A stretch of 64,000 nucleotides of DNA, from assembly GCA_016758965.1 (NCBI GenBank), contig JAEPRB010000069.1, positions 62,001 to 126,000 of the forward strand, read 5' to 3'. Of this stretch, positions 46,700 to 59,296 are shown in pieces; the stretch's first letter is position 1, and every line of letters begins with the position of its first letter. The notes under the pieces are model-generated. The model was not told the origin of the DNA. It did no database searches and saw only the letters and a list, made by a program, of their open reading frames with translations. Both the position numbers and the translations under genes were made by a program. This DNA is from Circinella minor. Lineage: Eukaryota > Mucoromycota > Mucoromycetes > Mucorales > Lichtheimiaceae.

Positions 46700-49179
46700 A
46701 AGCTGATTATATCTTATCCATTTTAAAAAAAAATTCCATTACATACGTACATACATATATACTTTTTTTCAATCTATTATTTTAAAATAACAACATTATA
46801 CGTTTCTATTATATATATATATATATATCATGTATTTTATCATTAGTTTTTTTTATGTATTGATTTTTTTTTCTTATCAAGTAAATAATAAATATATAAC
46901 CTATGTATATCATCATTTAAATCAGTCATTATTATTATTGAATGATGCAACGCATGAATTTTCAAAAAAAAAATTGTATACATATGATAGAATAGTAATA
47001 AATCAACGATATTGAGAGAAGATGCGCTATATGCATATGTATTTTTTTGTCAAATGACCTATTGTAATATATGTATAGGAATACACATCAAACAAAAAGC
47101 AAAAATACCATTAGTAATATTGTTGTCAGAGTTATTATTGATGCATATTTAATTGACGTACGTAGTGTACACAACAGCAATAAAAAAAAAACTTCCACAT
47201 AATATTACGTATTTAATGATTTATATCAAGACTCATTTTTAAATATGTGTGTCAGTTACACTTGTTTTTATATATCAATGAGTGTTTTTCTATAATAATT
47301 ATAATAATAAACATATAATAAAACGGTAACTTGCCCATTCCAATTCATCTTCTCTATATATAGACTATTTTTTAACAGATCTAGTAGTCATTAGCGGCAG
47401 TTAAATTCTGATCCTCATACCCTAAAGACGAGTTCTTTTGACAATTTTTATAGAATATGGATTATAGGAATAACAGGATAAAAATCATTATTAATAGACA
47501 TCAAAATACTTATAATATTATCTTTCGTATGAAGTATTGAGTCATCATCTAACTATATATATATATATAAATATATTGCGGTTGTAAAACAAAAAAGCGT
47601 GAACACAAGTATTCTTTTGTGTATGTGTGCGAGAGAAAGACATTTCTTTTTTGTCTCTTTATTGTTTAATGTTGATATGAAAAGTTTAGAGAAAGAGAGA
47701 AATCGCGCGAGAGATTATGTGTACATACATGACAGCAACAAATTGATTCAGTAAATCGGCTTGAGTGATACCATAAAAAACACTTACTTTTTCTTTGCTT
47801 CTGTACGTATCGTTTACAATTTTCTATTTGTTTCTCCTTTTTTTAAGAAATCTATTCCTTATCCTCTTTATCAGTCAAGATGATTATTGTTAATTATTAT
47901 TTATTTCATCATAATCAGTTTTTATTAAAAATGAAATATAATATATATAGTAAATATCATTTTTTAATTCATCCAACTTTTTGAGAATGAACTCTTATTA
48001 AGTTGATTTATCTTATTACGTGTGTATACATATATAACACATTGAAAACCTGAAATACCGAAAAAAAAATTTCTCATGATTTTTTTTCAAAAGGTAGTGA
48101 TCACGACAGTAAGTGTAACCTAAGTACCAAAATGTATCAGTTATTTGATTATGAATGACCATCACGAACCCATCCCCTACTGTCTATCTATTTCTTTCTT
48201 TGGCATCCACATGGAACCACACACACACACACACACACACACATACATACATGTAATAATATTACTATTATTATTATTATTATTTAAAAAAAGATGAAAT
48301 TTGTTTTAACTTGATTTTTTAATAGACAAAAAGGTGGATAAAAAAATGCCTCAAATTTTTATTGTATTAAACTAGTTTCCATGGCGACCACTGTTACACA
48401 TTTTCTATTTTATAGGTCCGGGACAAGGTATGGTGATGGTGGTGGCGGCGACGAGGACGACGGTGTGATATAATCATATAACAATAATAATACTAACATC
48501 ACGTGAGAATTTTACATGATAGTTTTTTTTTCCTGCTACGCCTTCATTTTTTTTATCGTGCGAAAACGATACAAAAAAAAAAGTTTGTCAACACTTGTGA
48601 TACAACTCACTCTCAAACAAATAAGTTAATTACTGATACAACAAAAGAAAATTTATCATGCAGGAGAAAGATAAAAAAATGTATTGGGGAGGAGGGATAA
48701 ACAAACAACGAAATAAAGAAAAAAAAAGTGAGTTATTATTATGCAAAACGAGGTATTTCGCTGGGAGGAAATGATCCATTATAGAGCACGCAGCCTGTAG
48801 CTTTAGCGTGTGTGATATGTTAAACAATCGTTCCGCGCGGGTGCGTGGTCGGCCCTACGAATCAACACTAGAAAAGTTCACCCAACCCACATAGTAGGAA
48901 TTATAGGTAGACGCCCAAAAAAGTAAAATAAGACTTAATAACGCGTACACGGGCATCATGTCACAGAAAGAAAGAATATAATCATTCCTTTCTTCTTTCG
49001 TCTTTCTTTTTTTTCTCACTTTCTCCCTGTTTTCCCGGAATTAAAATACCTATTATTATTCAAGTTCTTATTCTCCCGTACTTCTTCTCACCTTTTTTTT
49101 TTCTTCTTACTTCTTTTGTGATAAAGAGTAATTATATTTCCAGTCTTTACTTTTCTATTATTATTTTTAAAAGAGTAGA
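46700..49179. other. Intergenic region with microsatellites
   Basis: About 2.5 kb between two plus-strand genes. AT repeats at about 46810-46828 and 47555-47570, an AC repeat at about 48222-48243 and ATT repeats at about 48265-48283. The last few hundred bases are the arrestin promoter. No gene supported; CGACGAGGACGACGG near 48450 is only a GC-rich patch. Confidence 0.5.
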
Positions 49180-50649
49180 ATGCTTCCAACGTTGGATAAA
49201 GAACGTTTATTACGGATTGATTTGGAAACTGATCAACTTGTTATGTATGGAAGTGTAACCCAATCTTCAGGTTGTGTTTTACGTGGTGTTGTCTCTTTAA
49301 ATCTTTCACAGCCAACCAAAGTAAAGGCGATTAAATTAAAATTCTCTGGAAACATTATTAAACGGCAAGCTGTTCGTAAGTTCTCATTGTTATATTATAC
49401 AAATATATACATACATCATACGTCACCAACCATTTTCATTCTTTCTTATGATATAATGAATTTGATATTTTATTTTATTTCTTTGGGGGAGAGAGTGAGA
49501 AAATGGATGAAAGATAAAATAATATGGGGTTCATAAATATTTATGTGTTACAATCCCTATGACCTTTTTTTTTCTTTTTCGCTCTTTTTGATTTGTGGCT
49601 GAACCTGTAGAATCAGTATGCTAATTTAATATGTACAATTTCAAAAACTTCAAATAGAACTTGGAAATGGACACGAACGTATTTATGAAGATGATAATAA
49701 TATTTTAAGTCATACATGGTCCTTTTTATCACGACAACGACACCAAAAACAACAAGTATATTCAATCCTTGAAACAGGAACTCATACTTTTGATTTCGAA
49801 CTACCTTTGCCCGGTCATTTACCAGAATCTACACGTGTTGGTAATATTTATATTGTTCAATATACATTAAACGCCATTGTTGAACGACCTATGTTATTTT
49901 ATCGAAATTATACGTGTCGACGCACTATTCATTTATCACGACGACCTGAAGAAGAAGAAACATGGCGAACGATCTTAGACTATACTTTGGATCAACATCC
50001 TGTGGCTATTGCAGATCAATGGTCAGATAAACTTCATTATGCATTTACTGCACCAAGCAAACTAGTACCTCAAGGAGGTCAAGTCCAAGTATCGGCCAAT
50101 ATTTCTACTGTTTCTGATCAAATACAAATTCGTTATATGTCATGTTATCTCAAGGAATACATGTCTTGTCGAGAAAACACTACAATATCCTTCTTTAATG
50201 ATCAACAGCATCAGCATTCAAAACCGCGAACCCATAGTCGAATTATCTATTATACCCAAGTAAAAAATAATTTTAATGATATTCAATTAACGTTTCCTAT
50301 ACCTACGTCACCAGATGATTGTCAAATCGATTGTCTAAATGAGCAAGTCAAAATTCGTCACCGATTAAAGTTTTCTTTATCTGTGATTAATCAAGATGGT
50401 AATGTTTCAGAGTTAAGGGTAATGATGCCTATAAAAATATGCCCCGCTCGTGAAGTCCAACATGATTATTTGCCAGCATATGATGATCAAGTCTCTTCAA
50501 TCCCATATGACCCTGTGGCAATGATTGCACTATTACGCAATAGACGGCAGCAGTCTTCATGTAACCATTTTAGTTTGGCTTTACCTGATTACAGTGCTAT
50601 TATTACTCAACGACCACCTATTTTACCAAGCTATGAAGAATCACGATGA
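49180..50649 (+). CDS. Alpha-arrestin (ART-type trafficking adaptor)
   Basis: Exons 49180-49375 and 49658-50649 give 395 aa. The N-terminal arrestin domain begins DLETDQLVMYGSVTQSSGCVLRG with a following KVKAIKLKFSG strand; THTFDFELPLPGHLPESTRV and VQYTLNAIVERP are typical conserved strands. The C-terminal arrestin domain (APSKLVPQGGQVQVSANIS, then VKIRHRLKFSLSV) follows. Alpha-arrestins recruit the Rsp5/Nedd4 ubiquitin ligase to plasma-membrane transporters for endocytosis. Three LPxY sequences in the tail (LPAYDD, LPDYSA, LPSYEE) resemble PY motifs that bind Rsp5 WW domains. Which transporter it handles is unknown; the permeases in this window are only neighbours. Confidence 0.9.
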
Positions 50650-51012
50650 TTTTTTTTTCTTTTGTTTATGTTTCCTCAACCTACTCCATTCTACTATACA
50701 TATATGACCTTGTAAATAATTTTCTCTTAATACCTCCCCCTTTTTCTCGCCACTATTGTTTCTCTTTTACCATCATCATCATCATCTACGCTACCAAAAA
50801 TCTTCTATTTCCTTCTCTTTTATAATTCCTATATGGGTGTATCCATTCATTTAAATGAAAAGAAAAAAAAATTAAAGATTTATGTACATTTATTTCCAAG
50901 AAAAAGAGTTTTACAATAAAAAAAAAAGGGGAAATGAAATTTATCTAATTAATTAGACCCTATTTACAAAAATTGATTATTATTATTATTGATTGATTAA
51001 TTAATCAATTAA
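50650..51012. other. Convergent 3' spacer
   Basis: Lies between the ends of the arrestin (+) and the RING protein (-). AT-rich with an ATC repeat near 50775 and ATTGATT/ATTAATT repeats at 50970-51012. No gene. Confidence 0.55.
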
Positions 51013-52227
51013 TTATTCTTCGTATATCACAGTAGCAACAAAAGTCCAATAATCCATTCCACTTTTAATAAATGCCATGATTTCATCAATGAATTTTCGC
51101 GCCACATTATCTCCATCCAAATCTTTGGTACCAATCGTCAGCCACTCTCCCAATTCTTGGATCACGTTTGAATCGTACATTGACATCCTCTGTTGTCGTT
51201 GTTGCTGTTGTTGATTATTTTTGGCGGTATTATTACTATTATTAGATGTGAATGATACTGGTGATGATGATGAAGAAGAAGAAAAAGAAGATGGCGAAAA
51301 TGAGAATGATTTACTACTGTTACTAGCAGTAGTAGTAGTAGTAGGTTTATTATGTTGTTTGTTTGCTTCATATGGTGTCAAAAGAATTGCTTTGATATGA
51401 CGTTCGGTAAAACTATCGGACGCTTTACCCATAATGGCTGGTACTTCGCGTGTTAAAAACGTGCTAACCTAAAAGAACACGGGTAAACCAGCAGTTGTGT
51501 GAATCGTATGTTATTGATCATAATTTACTTGTACACACCAATCGTCATATCCTCCTTCCTCTTTTTTTTTCTATTTATCAATTTTCAATCATTATTATAA
51601 TATTTAATAGAAATATTTTTTTACCTTTGGAATATGGACAGGTGTAATATATTGTACATGAGCAAATCGATTTGCTACAGGAGGATAAATGACATTTTTA
51701 TATTGGGTATAATAAATTTGACGTCTTAAGGGTAAAATACGATCTTGAAGTGAGGTTGGTGGAAGTTCTGGAGAAGGATTATGATGGTCATGATCATGTA
51801 AGACATATTCTTGAAAAGTATTGGTCGTTTCATCCATATTGTAAATAAGAGAATCAATAGCTTGTTTACATAATGGACAGTTAGGTGCAATGTTGATCCA
51901 TTGACGAATACATGTAAAACAAAATGAATGATAACATGGCTGTAGAAATGTACGACGAATGTAAGGTTGTATACATATTGAGCAAGTTGGCTTTATTATT
52001 GTACTACTATTATTGTTGTTGTTGTTGTTGTTGTTGTTGTCATCTTTATTGTTACTATTGCTACCAGTAGAAGTAGTGCTAGTGCAACTTCCCTTATTAC
52101 TATTACAGTTGCTGCTGTTGTTGCTGCTACTCTTGCTATCAGTGCAATTGCTGATAGTGTTATTACAATTATTATCAAAATTTTCTGTTTTTGTTATGAT
52201 TGTTCCTAATCGTTTTCGTTTACCCAT
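51013..52227 (-). CDS. Topors-like RING-finger E3 ubiquitin ligase
   Basis: Exons 52227-51625 and 51468-51013 give 352 aa. After a basic start (MGKRKRLG) comes an Asn/Ser/Thr-rich region including ten consecutive Asn (GTT repeat near 52012-52039). A C3HC4 RING follows: CSICIQPY, then C-Y-H-S-F-C-F-T-C and CPLC. The spacing and the segment after it (DSLIYNMDE, then RRQIYY) match the Topors/ICP0-like RING proteins. Exon 2 adds STFLTREVPAIMG and a C-terminal helical domain (VIQELGEWLTIG, DNVARKFIDEIMAFIKSGMD), interrupted by another Ser/Asn/Gln tract. It should be a nuclear ubiquitin ligase, with possible SUMO activity as known for animal Topors. It is divergent from SAP30 with only 245 nt between start codons, so the promoter is shared. 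Confidence 0.88.
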
Positions 52228-52472
52228 AATAATATAATTGTGACTTCGAGATCATTCAAATGAAAAAGAAAAAAGACACGGACAGAGGAAAGAGTGAGAG
52301 CGGGTCGGAAATCAATGAGGGAAGAAAAAAAAGTCTCATTTGAAAGAGTTTTGTGTAACCCGGAAACAACTTATTTATTTTTTCTCATTCCATTTTTCTT
52401 TTTGCCCCTTTTTTTTTCCCTTACTTTATTTTTCCAAACACACGTACACACAGATAGATAGATATATTCGCA

Positions 52473-53046
52473 ATGAAAGCCAAACCAAGAGCCAGTGCTG
52501 TGAATGGTAATAACACCCCCAACAATGGTTCTTCTTTGAAACATGTAGATCGTGAACGTGATAAACGACGTAGAACAACTGAAAATAATAATGTTGGCAA
52601 AGAATTTCAAACTGTAAATATATTTAAGAGTAATAGTAAACATAATAGTAAGGTTTATAAAGACCATATGTATTAAAATATATACCAATTCTATTGTAAC
52701 TTTTCTCTTATAATGTTAGATTAATTTCAATTCATTGGACATGACAGTATTAAGAAAATATGCTCGTGTACATAAAATTAAGACACCACCCAAATGTAAT
52801 AAGGAAGATTTAGTTGCAGCAGTTTCTCGACATTTTGCTAATCAAACAGTTAAAGAAGTGGATGCCATTACTTGTTTTCTTTATACTGCACGATATAGAG
52901 GTAAGTAAAAGTATTTATTATTGTTAATTCATATTCTAAAAAAATAGAGAGAGATACTTATATGTTTGTCATTACTTCTTTTTTTTTTGACATTTTCTAA
53001 AAATATTATAGATAGTGTACTTCGTTTACCATTAAATATCAATTAA
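52473..53046 (+). CDS. SAP30-like subunit of the Sin3/histone deacetylase complex
   Basis: Exons 52473-52613, 52720-52900 and 53012-53046 give 118 aa. The N-terminus is basic and disordered (HVDRERDKRRRTTENNN), suiting a nuclear DNA-binding tail. Residues ~48-110 match the SAP30 Sin3-binding domain: LDMTVLRKYARVHKI, KEDLVAAVSRHFANQ and DAITCFLYTARYR. SAP30 stabilises the Sin3-Rpd3 corepressor. The N-terminal zinc finger of animal SAP30 is absent, as in other short fungal forms. The final exon encodes only eleven residues. Divergent from the RING gene. Confidence 0.87.
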
Positions 53047-53418
53047 TTACCCTTTCTTTTTTTCACTTTCCACATGCACATGCACACCCTTTTTTTTTCT
53101 TTATCTACATAGTTTTTCTCTATCTACATTTTTCATTTTGTTTTTTAGTTCATTTGATTTTTTTTTCTTATAATAACAAGATAATATCCATTATATATAT
53201 ATATATATATATATGGGGGGGGAGGGATTGTTTTGGGTTAATGTTGAACTGTGGTGTATATGCATTATTGATGGGGGTTCCATTTATATTTTTATATAAA
53301 ACAATGATGATTTATTTTACCCTTGTGTTTATGATTATTATTCCTTGTTCTTTCCTCTTTTTACTTCTCTTTTTTATATCTATTCATTTACATACCTCAA
53401 TCAAATAATAATAAAGTA
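53047..53418. other. Spacer before the J-protein
   Basis: Pyrimidine-rich and AT-rich, with a TA repeat at about 53193-53214 followed by a G-run (GGGGGGGGAGGG at 53215-53226). Serves as 3' end of SAP30 and promoter of the J-protein. No gene. Confidence 0.5.
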
Positions 53419-55052
53419 ATGGATTATTATAAAATACTTGAATTACCTCATGATGCATCGGAACAAGATATAAAGAAAGCATATCGTCGACTTGCTTTAA
53501 AATATCATCCGGATAAAAATTCTTCACCAGAAGCTATAGAAAACGTAATGTATATTATTATTTTTCCTGATAAAAACGTTATTTTTTTATTTATTAAAAA
53601 ACATTAATCAACAAAAACAGTTTAAAAATATTAGGTAAGGTACTTTGAATGGGAGAAGTAAATCAATTAAAATTAAAAAGTAATTATTTCCTCATTGAAT
53701 CTCATTATTACTGAATAAAAAGTCGAGCATATGAAATACTTTCAGATGAATGTAAGTGAAAAAAAAAAAAAAACCAAGTTCCGAAATCTTGGGTATATAT
53801 GTATGTATTGTGTAACCTTAAAATTTTATGCAGCCACAAGACGAGTATATGATAACAAAATAAACGATAAAAATGAAGAACCAGTACCCACATTTCATTT
53901 TAATACAATGCCAAGACAACAATCACAACCACAACAAAAATATACTTATTCACATGATCCATTTACGGGTTTCCAGGTAAAAAGTATTGTTACTATAGTA
54001 ATCATTTCATATATGTGTATATTTTATATATATCAAATTGATTTTTTGATTTATTATTATATAGTTTCGATCTCCAGAAGATGTTTTTGCTCAATTCTTT
54101 GGTGGTAAAGATCCATTTGCAATGTTTAATAGTAAGCTATTTGAAATTTCTTGGTTTTTTTTTTATTTTGACTATATATTTACCTATTCCCAAATTGTAT
54201 TATATTGTATTATTTTAAGATGATCCGTTTTTTTATAATAATGGAGCAACAACGCCAACAAGTGACCCCTTTGCTTTTCCATCCATGTTTGGGAGAACTT
54301 CAAAAATAAATCAACCATTAGGTGGAGGTGGTTTATTTATGTCATCCAGCTTTGGTGGTGGAGTTGGGGGAGGTATAAGAACATCAACAAGTACCACAAC
54401 GCGTTATGTAAATGGTCATCGAGAAACAGTAACTATTACAACAATTCATAATCAAAATGTAAGTAATATATATATATAAGAAGAATGCTAGCATTCTTAT
54501 TGATTTTTCATAAAAAAATATATTTTTTATATATAGGGGACGCGTGTCATTGAAGATTATGGAGATGGACAGAAACGGGTCCTCAATAATGGAGTTGAAA
54601 TAGAAAACACATTAAATGGTCACCAACGACGTAGTTCAAGTTTAAATAAGAATATTAAGCCTACGAACTCTATCCAACAGGATCAAGAACGAAATGGTCG
54701 TTGGCCCGAGAGTAACTCGTCATCAAATAACTACACCCGGCATAATATACCAAGTGAGCTTATGGAATTGAGAGGAACGTATTCTATATATTATTATTAA
54801 TATATGTTTTTTATTTTAATAATAGTTTTAGATGAAAATGATAATAATAGTATTAATAACAGCAGAAGACGTTATCAACCATTACCACCAAGACCTACTG
54901 ATTCAAATCAACAACAAGATAATAATAATAGACCTGCTCATGATGCTAGGGTTCCTGGTTTTCAACATAGTGGACTTGAATCACGACCTAATTATGATGC
55001 TCCTAGTAATGGTTTTTGGTCAACTTTGAAGAGTTTATTATGTTGCTTCTAA
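53419..55052 (+). CDS. DNAJB6/2-type J-domain co-chaperone
   Basis: Eight exons: 53419-53544, 53621-53634, 53723-53751, 53834-53976, 54065-54131, 54220-54458, 54537-54753, 54826-55052; phases agree and give 353 aa. The J domain opens the protein: [31 protein letters not shown] with the HPD tripeptide that activates Hsp70, then [15 protein letters not shown]. The helix III part comes from a 14-nt exon and a 29-nt exon. [21 protein letters not shown] is the FFGGxDPF block of DNAJB2/6/8 proteins, followed by a Gly-rich segment and [17 protein letters not shown]. The C-terminus is Asn/Arg-rich and ends in [10 protein letters not shown], whose Cys pair might be lipid-modified (inference). It should pass aggregation-prone clients to Hsp70. 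Confidence 0.92.
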
Positions 55053-55648
55053 TTATAATAAAAAAGTATACAAATCAAAAACACTTGATTTATGTTTGAC
55101 GGCAAGGATAGGTACTGAGAAGAAAAAAGTATAGATATATATTATCAATATCATTATTGTTGTTGCTGTTAAGATGATAACGATAATATATGAGTATACA
55201 ATACCGTGTAAAAAAAACAAGTCTCGGTTGAAGAGTATTGATGCTTTAATGATATAATAGAATATATAAAAGCATAATAATCTGATAAGATTTGAAGGGG
55301 GGGGAGCAGGAGTAAAGATTAAAGACGCTACAAGTAAATAGTAAGAATTGTCCTGAATGGAATAAACTAGAAATATAAATGTTGAATTCCGTTTAAGCAT
55401 ATTATATTTTTGGACTTTGAAAAGAAAAATTGATTCGCTCCAGCTAATAAAAGAAATTTATCGGAGTTTAGTTTTTCCTTCCAAACGGAAAAACAAAAAA
55501 AGGAAACTGTAAAAAAAAGACGCACTCACAAGTATAGAATTATTATTATTGCTAATATTAAACTTTTTTTTTTCCTTCTTTTATTTTCCCTCTTTCTCTC
55601 TCTCATACACACTCTCTCTCTTTATATATTGTTTAGCGGGTCAATGTC
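55053..55648. other. Spacer before the cyclin
   Basis: AT-rich; G-run at about 55296-55304 and a CT-rich stretch at 55585-55625 typical of promoter or leader DNA here. No gene. Confidence 0.5.
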
Positions 55649-55818
55649 ATGGCAACTAAACCATCAACGACGGCCATGAACGACACTGAAGTCATTCAAG
55701 TGCCAGAATATTTTTATGCTGTTGACATTAGTTATTTAACACATATGATTGGTAAAAATAAATAAAAATAATACTATTCCTCTTCTTTCATTGTTATAAT
55801 TGTTTTACAGTGTTAATG

Positions 55819-55861
<43 letters not shown>

Positions 55862-56893
55862 TAATCATACCAATTTATTTATTTTTTATCTTTATTCTAT
55901 GTCCATATATATTTAATATTAACAGCAGACATGCTCGGTCGACTCATATCCCATAATGATCTTATACCGTTAACACCAAATAATTTGACACGATTTCATT
56001 CTCGAACACCACCCAATATTTCTTTGAACGATTATTTACGACGCATTGTTAAATACGCTTCTGTCGAAAAAGCATGTTTGTTAGTTTTATTAATTTACAT
56101 TGATCGTGTATGTGAATTACATCCTCAGTTTACTATATCGTCATTGACGGTGCATCGATTCCTTATCACTGCAGTGACAGTGTCTTCCAAATCACTATGT
56201 GACTCTTATTGTACCAATTCCCATTATGCTAAAGTGGGGGGTATTTCAACACAAGAATTAAATGCTCTTGAATTGGAGTTCTTAAGGTTAATAAATTGGA
56301 ATTTATCAAGCTCGGGTCCAGTATTACAACAATATTATACGAATTTAGTTCAACAACATCCTTGTTATGAGCGAATGAAACAACAACGTAGGAATGATAG
56401 TAATAATACATCTTCATCATCATTATCTTCAACTAAAACATCATCTTCATTATTATTACCGAGGCCCTCATCATCAGCAGCACCACCAGCACCTGTAGCT
56501 GCAGCAGTACTATCCAATGGATCCATATGGAAAGAAGGAGGAGAACGACCAACAAAAGCAACAACATCAGTTAAAAGAAGACGAAGTAGTACATTGGAAT
56601 CAGAAGAATCATTAGCAGCCACTGTCGTTGCAACATCAACAACAACATCATCAATAAGTAATAGTAATAATAATAGTAATAATCTAAATATTAATAATAA
56701 TAATAATACATTATCATCGACAACACCGATGACGGTTAATAAAGAAGAACATGTAGAAACAGGAAAAGAAAAAGGGAATGTAATAGAAGAAGAACAAATG
56801 GAACAAGAAGAAACGAGTGGTGATGAAGAACAAAAAACAATTCGGCATTTTGATAAATTACTTCAACGCGACTGGATACCCTATATTGCATAA
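55649..56893 (+). CDS. Pho80-like cyclin
   Basis: Exons 55649-55751 and 55926-56893 give 356 aa. The cyclin box fits the PHO80 family: ADMLGRLISHND, RFHSRTPPNISLNDYLRRIV, ACLLVLLIYIDRVCEL, LTVHRFLITAVTVSSKSLCD, YYAKVGG-like HYAKVGGISTQELNALELEFL and LINWNLSSS. Pho80 cyclins partner the Pho85 kinase in phosphate and nutrient signalling. The last ~170 residues are Ser/Thr/Asn/Glu-rich, with a basic VKRRRSST patch and acidic EEEQMEQEETSGDEEQ, and look disordered and probably phosphorylated. The upstream ATG at 55644 is out of frame and hits a stop after 11 codons. The acceptor of intron 1 is a tandem CAGCAG. Confidence 0.92.
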
Positions 56894-57758
56894 TAAGTAC
56901 ACACGCACAAATTTTATATATACTTTTTTGTTTTTGTTTTTTTTTTGGGTTGATGTGGGGTCACATGTCCTACCGTACCGTCTTATTATTTATGCATGCA
57001 TTTATTATTATTTTTTATTATTGTCATTATCTCACCCCCCCTCCCTCTCCCACTCATCGCTATAAAAACTCCTCCTACAGAATATTCCTTTTTTTTTTTA
57101 CATTTATATATATTTTGTTATTTATAAGGCGTCCTATTTTTTATTTCTATTTTTTGGAGCGAAACAGTTTTGCTTTCTTTCTTCTTTCCATCACCGAATC
57201 TTTTTTCTTTTTAACATGTACATATTATTACTATTATTATTTTCAAAACAATAGATTTACTCGACAAACATCACACACACATTCTATTTCTTATCTTCTT
57301 ATTACCAAGAAAAAATTATATTTGTTACGTAGTAACTGATTTTATTTTCAGATCTCTCCCTCACCCTCCAAAAAATATAGTTTATTGTATAAACTAATAA
57401 TAAACCAAATTTATGATAATCGAAATAGTTTTCTTGGTTGAGTTTACTGTATTAAATCTTGCATCGTCTTCTTTTTTTTTTTTTTTACTTGTTTGCTCGT
57501 CAAATTTCTAACTATTGTACAATGACTTTCTATATTGCTATAAGTCATTAATCTATTTAACAATAATGAAGAATAGCTTTTCTCTGTTCTATGAAATTTT
57601 ATTATAATTGGTTAAGGTTTTTGACATATGTAACTTTCATTTTTTTTTCATACCCAGTACAAAAAAAGTAAGTCACCGAAACCCATTTAAGGAAACATTA
57701 TTATACAAAGTGAAGTAGTTGTTTTTTTCTTTTTTCCTTATTTTTCAAACTTGTCAAC
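56894..57758. other. Spacer before TIM10
   Basis: AT- and pyrimidine-rich. A 129-codon frame at 56950-57339 is mostly Phe/Tyr/Ile from T-runs and is not credible. No other feature. Confidence 0.5.
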
Positions 57759-58184
57759 ATGAGTTGGGGTGGTAGTTTTACCCAAAATTATGTCAATCCA
57801 GAAAATTTAGTTCAAGCTGAACAAGAGTATGATGCTTTTATGGACTTATATCAAAGGTAAAAAAAAAAGAACGAAACTTTTTGATATTCAAGTCAGTCAG
57901 TTAGTTAGTTAGTTTGTCAGTCAGTCAGTTATAAATAAATAAATAATAATAAAATATGAATGAACTATACTTATAATAGAATCATGACAACGTGTCGTAA
58001 TAAATGTATTCCACCTCATTATCATGAACCTGATTTAAACAAGGGAGAAAGTGTATGCATTGATCGTTGTGTATTTAAATATGGAGCAGTACAAAAATTA
58101 TTGGGTAAAAAAATGGACGAACAAGCTGCCAATAATATGGGTAACATTGGATCTAGTGGTGGTGGCATACCAAGTACCTTGTAA
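57759..58184 (+). CDS. TIM10: Mitochondrial intermembrane-space chaperone Tim10
   Basis: Exons 57759-57856 and 57980-58184 give 100 aa. The twin CX3C motifs are C-R-N-K-C and C-I-D-R-C, separated by the usual ~16 residues including PPHYHEPDLNKGES, which is diagnostic of Tim10 among the small Tims. Preceded by the helix VQAEQEYDAFMDLYQRIMTTC. Tim9-Tim10 hexamers carry hydrophobic precursors, such as the SLC25 carriers, across the intermembrane space to TIM22. The C-terminal Gly/Ser-rich tail is variable. A short TCAG/TTAG repeat lies in the intron (57895-57930). Confidence 0.96.
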
Positions 58185-59296
58185 ATAAATAAAATAGTAG
58201 ATCATATACCTATCCTATCCTATCCTATCCTACCTTTTTCTTCCTCTACTTCTTTTTTTTTGTATTATACTTCACATATATATACATATACACATCTCGC
58301 ATTTTTAAAAAAATATATATTTATAGAAAAAGTTTTGTTGCACTTATTATTATAACTTTTGTTCATTCATTCATTCATTCTAATATATAATAACTTTGAT
58401 TTTTTTTTATATATTTAGTATTATATATTATGTTTTATTAAGAGATTTTTTTATGTATACATTGTATTAGTGAAGCCTGGATTATATGGTAGTTTATGTG
58501 GAGTGGGGTAGAAAATCTGAGACGTCAGCAAAAGTCAAGATATGCATAATCACTTATTTTTCAGGGATCAAATAAGTCATATTATTTAGTTTAAAAAAGT
58601 AATCTGTAGGTTACATATATGAATAAAAAAAACATTACGAAATTTTATATTTGACCACAGGGTGCTTCTGAAAGGGGAATAACTTACATACTACTACTAC
58701 TATAATGCTATTAGAAAGAATGATGAAATGTATCTTTCTTTATATTTGCTTTCAATAAAAGTATCTAATCATCCTTTGAAAACACTGAACCATATATATA
58801 ATATATTTGTACACGTATCAATTACTACTGTAACGGTACATGCATTATAATCTGTCACCATGGTATCATACGTACATTACATATTCATATACTTATAATG
58901 AACGAAATAAACCAATATAGCTATATTTTAGTCATTATAGTACAATGTACCAGCGTAATATACTAAACATCTCTATAGTATAAACTGCTTTTATATATGA
59001 ATAAATATAAAACAGTGTCTTGTATGAGTTACTATGGATATTGCTATTATTATTATTATTATTATTATCAAATATATTATATGATATTTTATAATATACT
59101 ACATAATTTAAAAGCAACCTTTTTTTATCATCATTTAGACCAGGCAGCTACTTTATAAAGAGTGAAAGAGAAATGTTTTTTAAATAGATACATATCACAT
59201 ACACGAGCTACTCTTTCTTTTCTTTATATTTTTTTTTTACTCTCTTTCTATCTCTCTCTACTCTTGTACTTAAACATATAGCATATACGTGCAAAT
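58185..59296. other. Intergenic region with short tandem repeats
   Basis: A TATCC repeat at about 58208-58232, ATTC repeat at 58365-58380 and TTA repeat at about 59043-59069. Otherwise AT-rich; holds the TIM10 3' flank and promoter of the coiled-coil gene. No gene. Confidence 0.5.

Noticed and set aside
52013..52237. Leu-rich plus-strand frame in the RING gene
   Set aside because: It is antisense to the Asn/Ser/Thr repeats of the minus-strand RING protein.
56950..57339. 129-codon frame after the cyclin
   Set aside because: Composition is Phe/Tyr/Ile from T-runs, with no conserved motif; treated as a promoter or leader region of TIM10.
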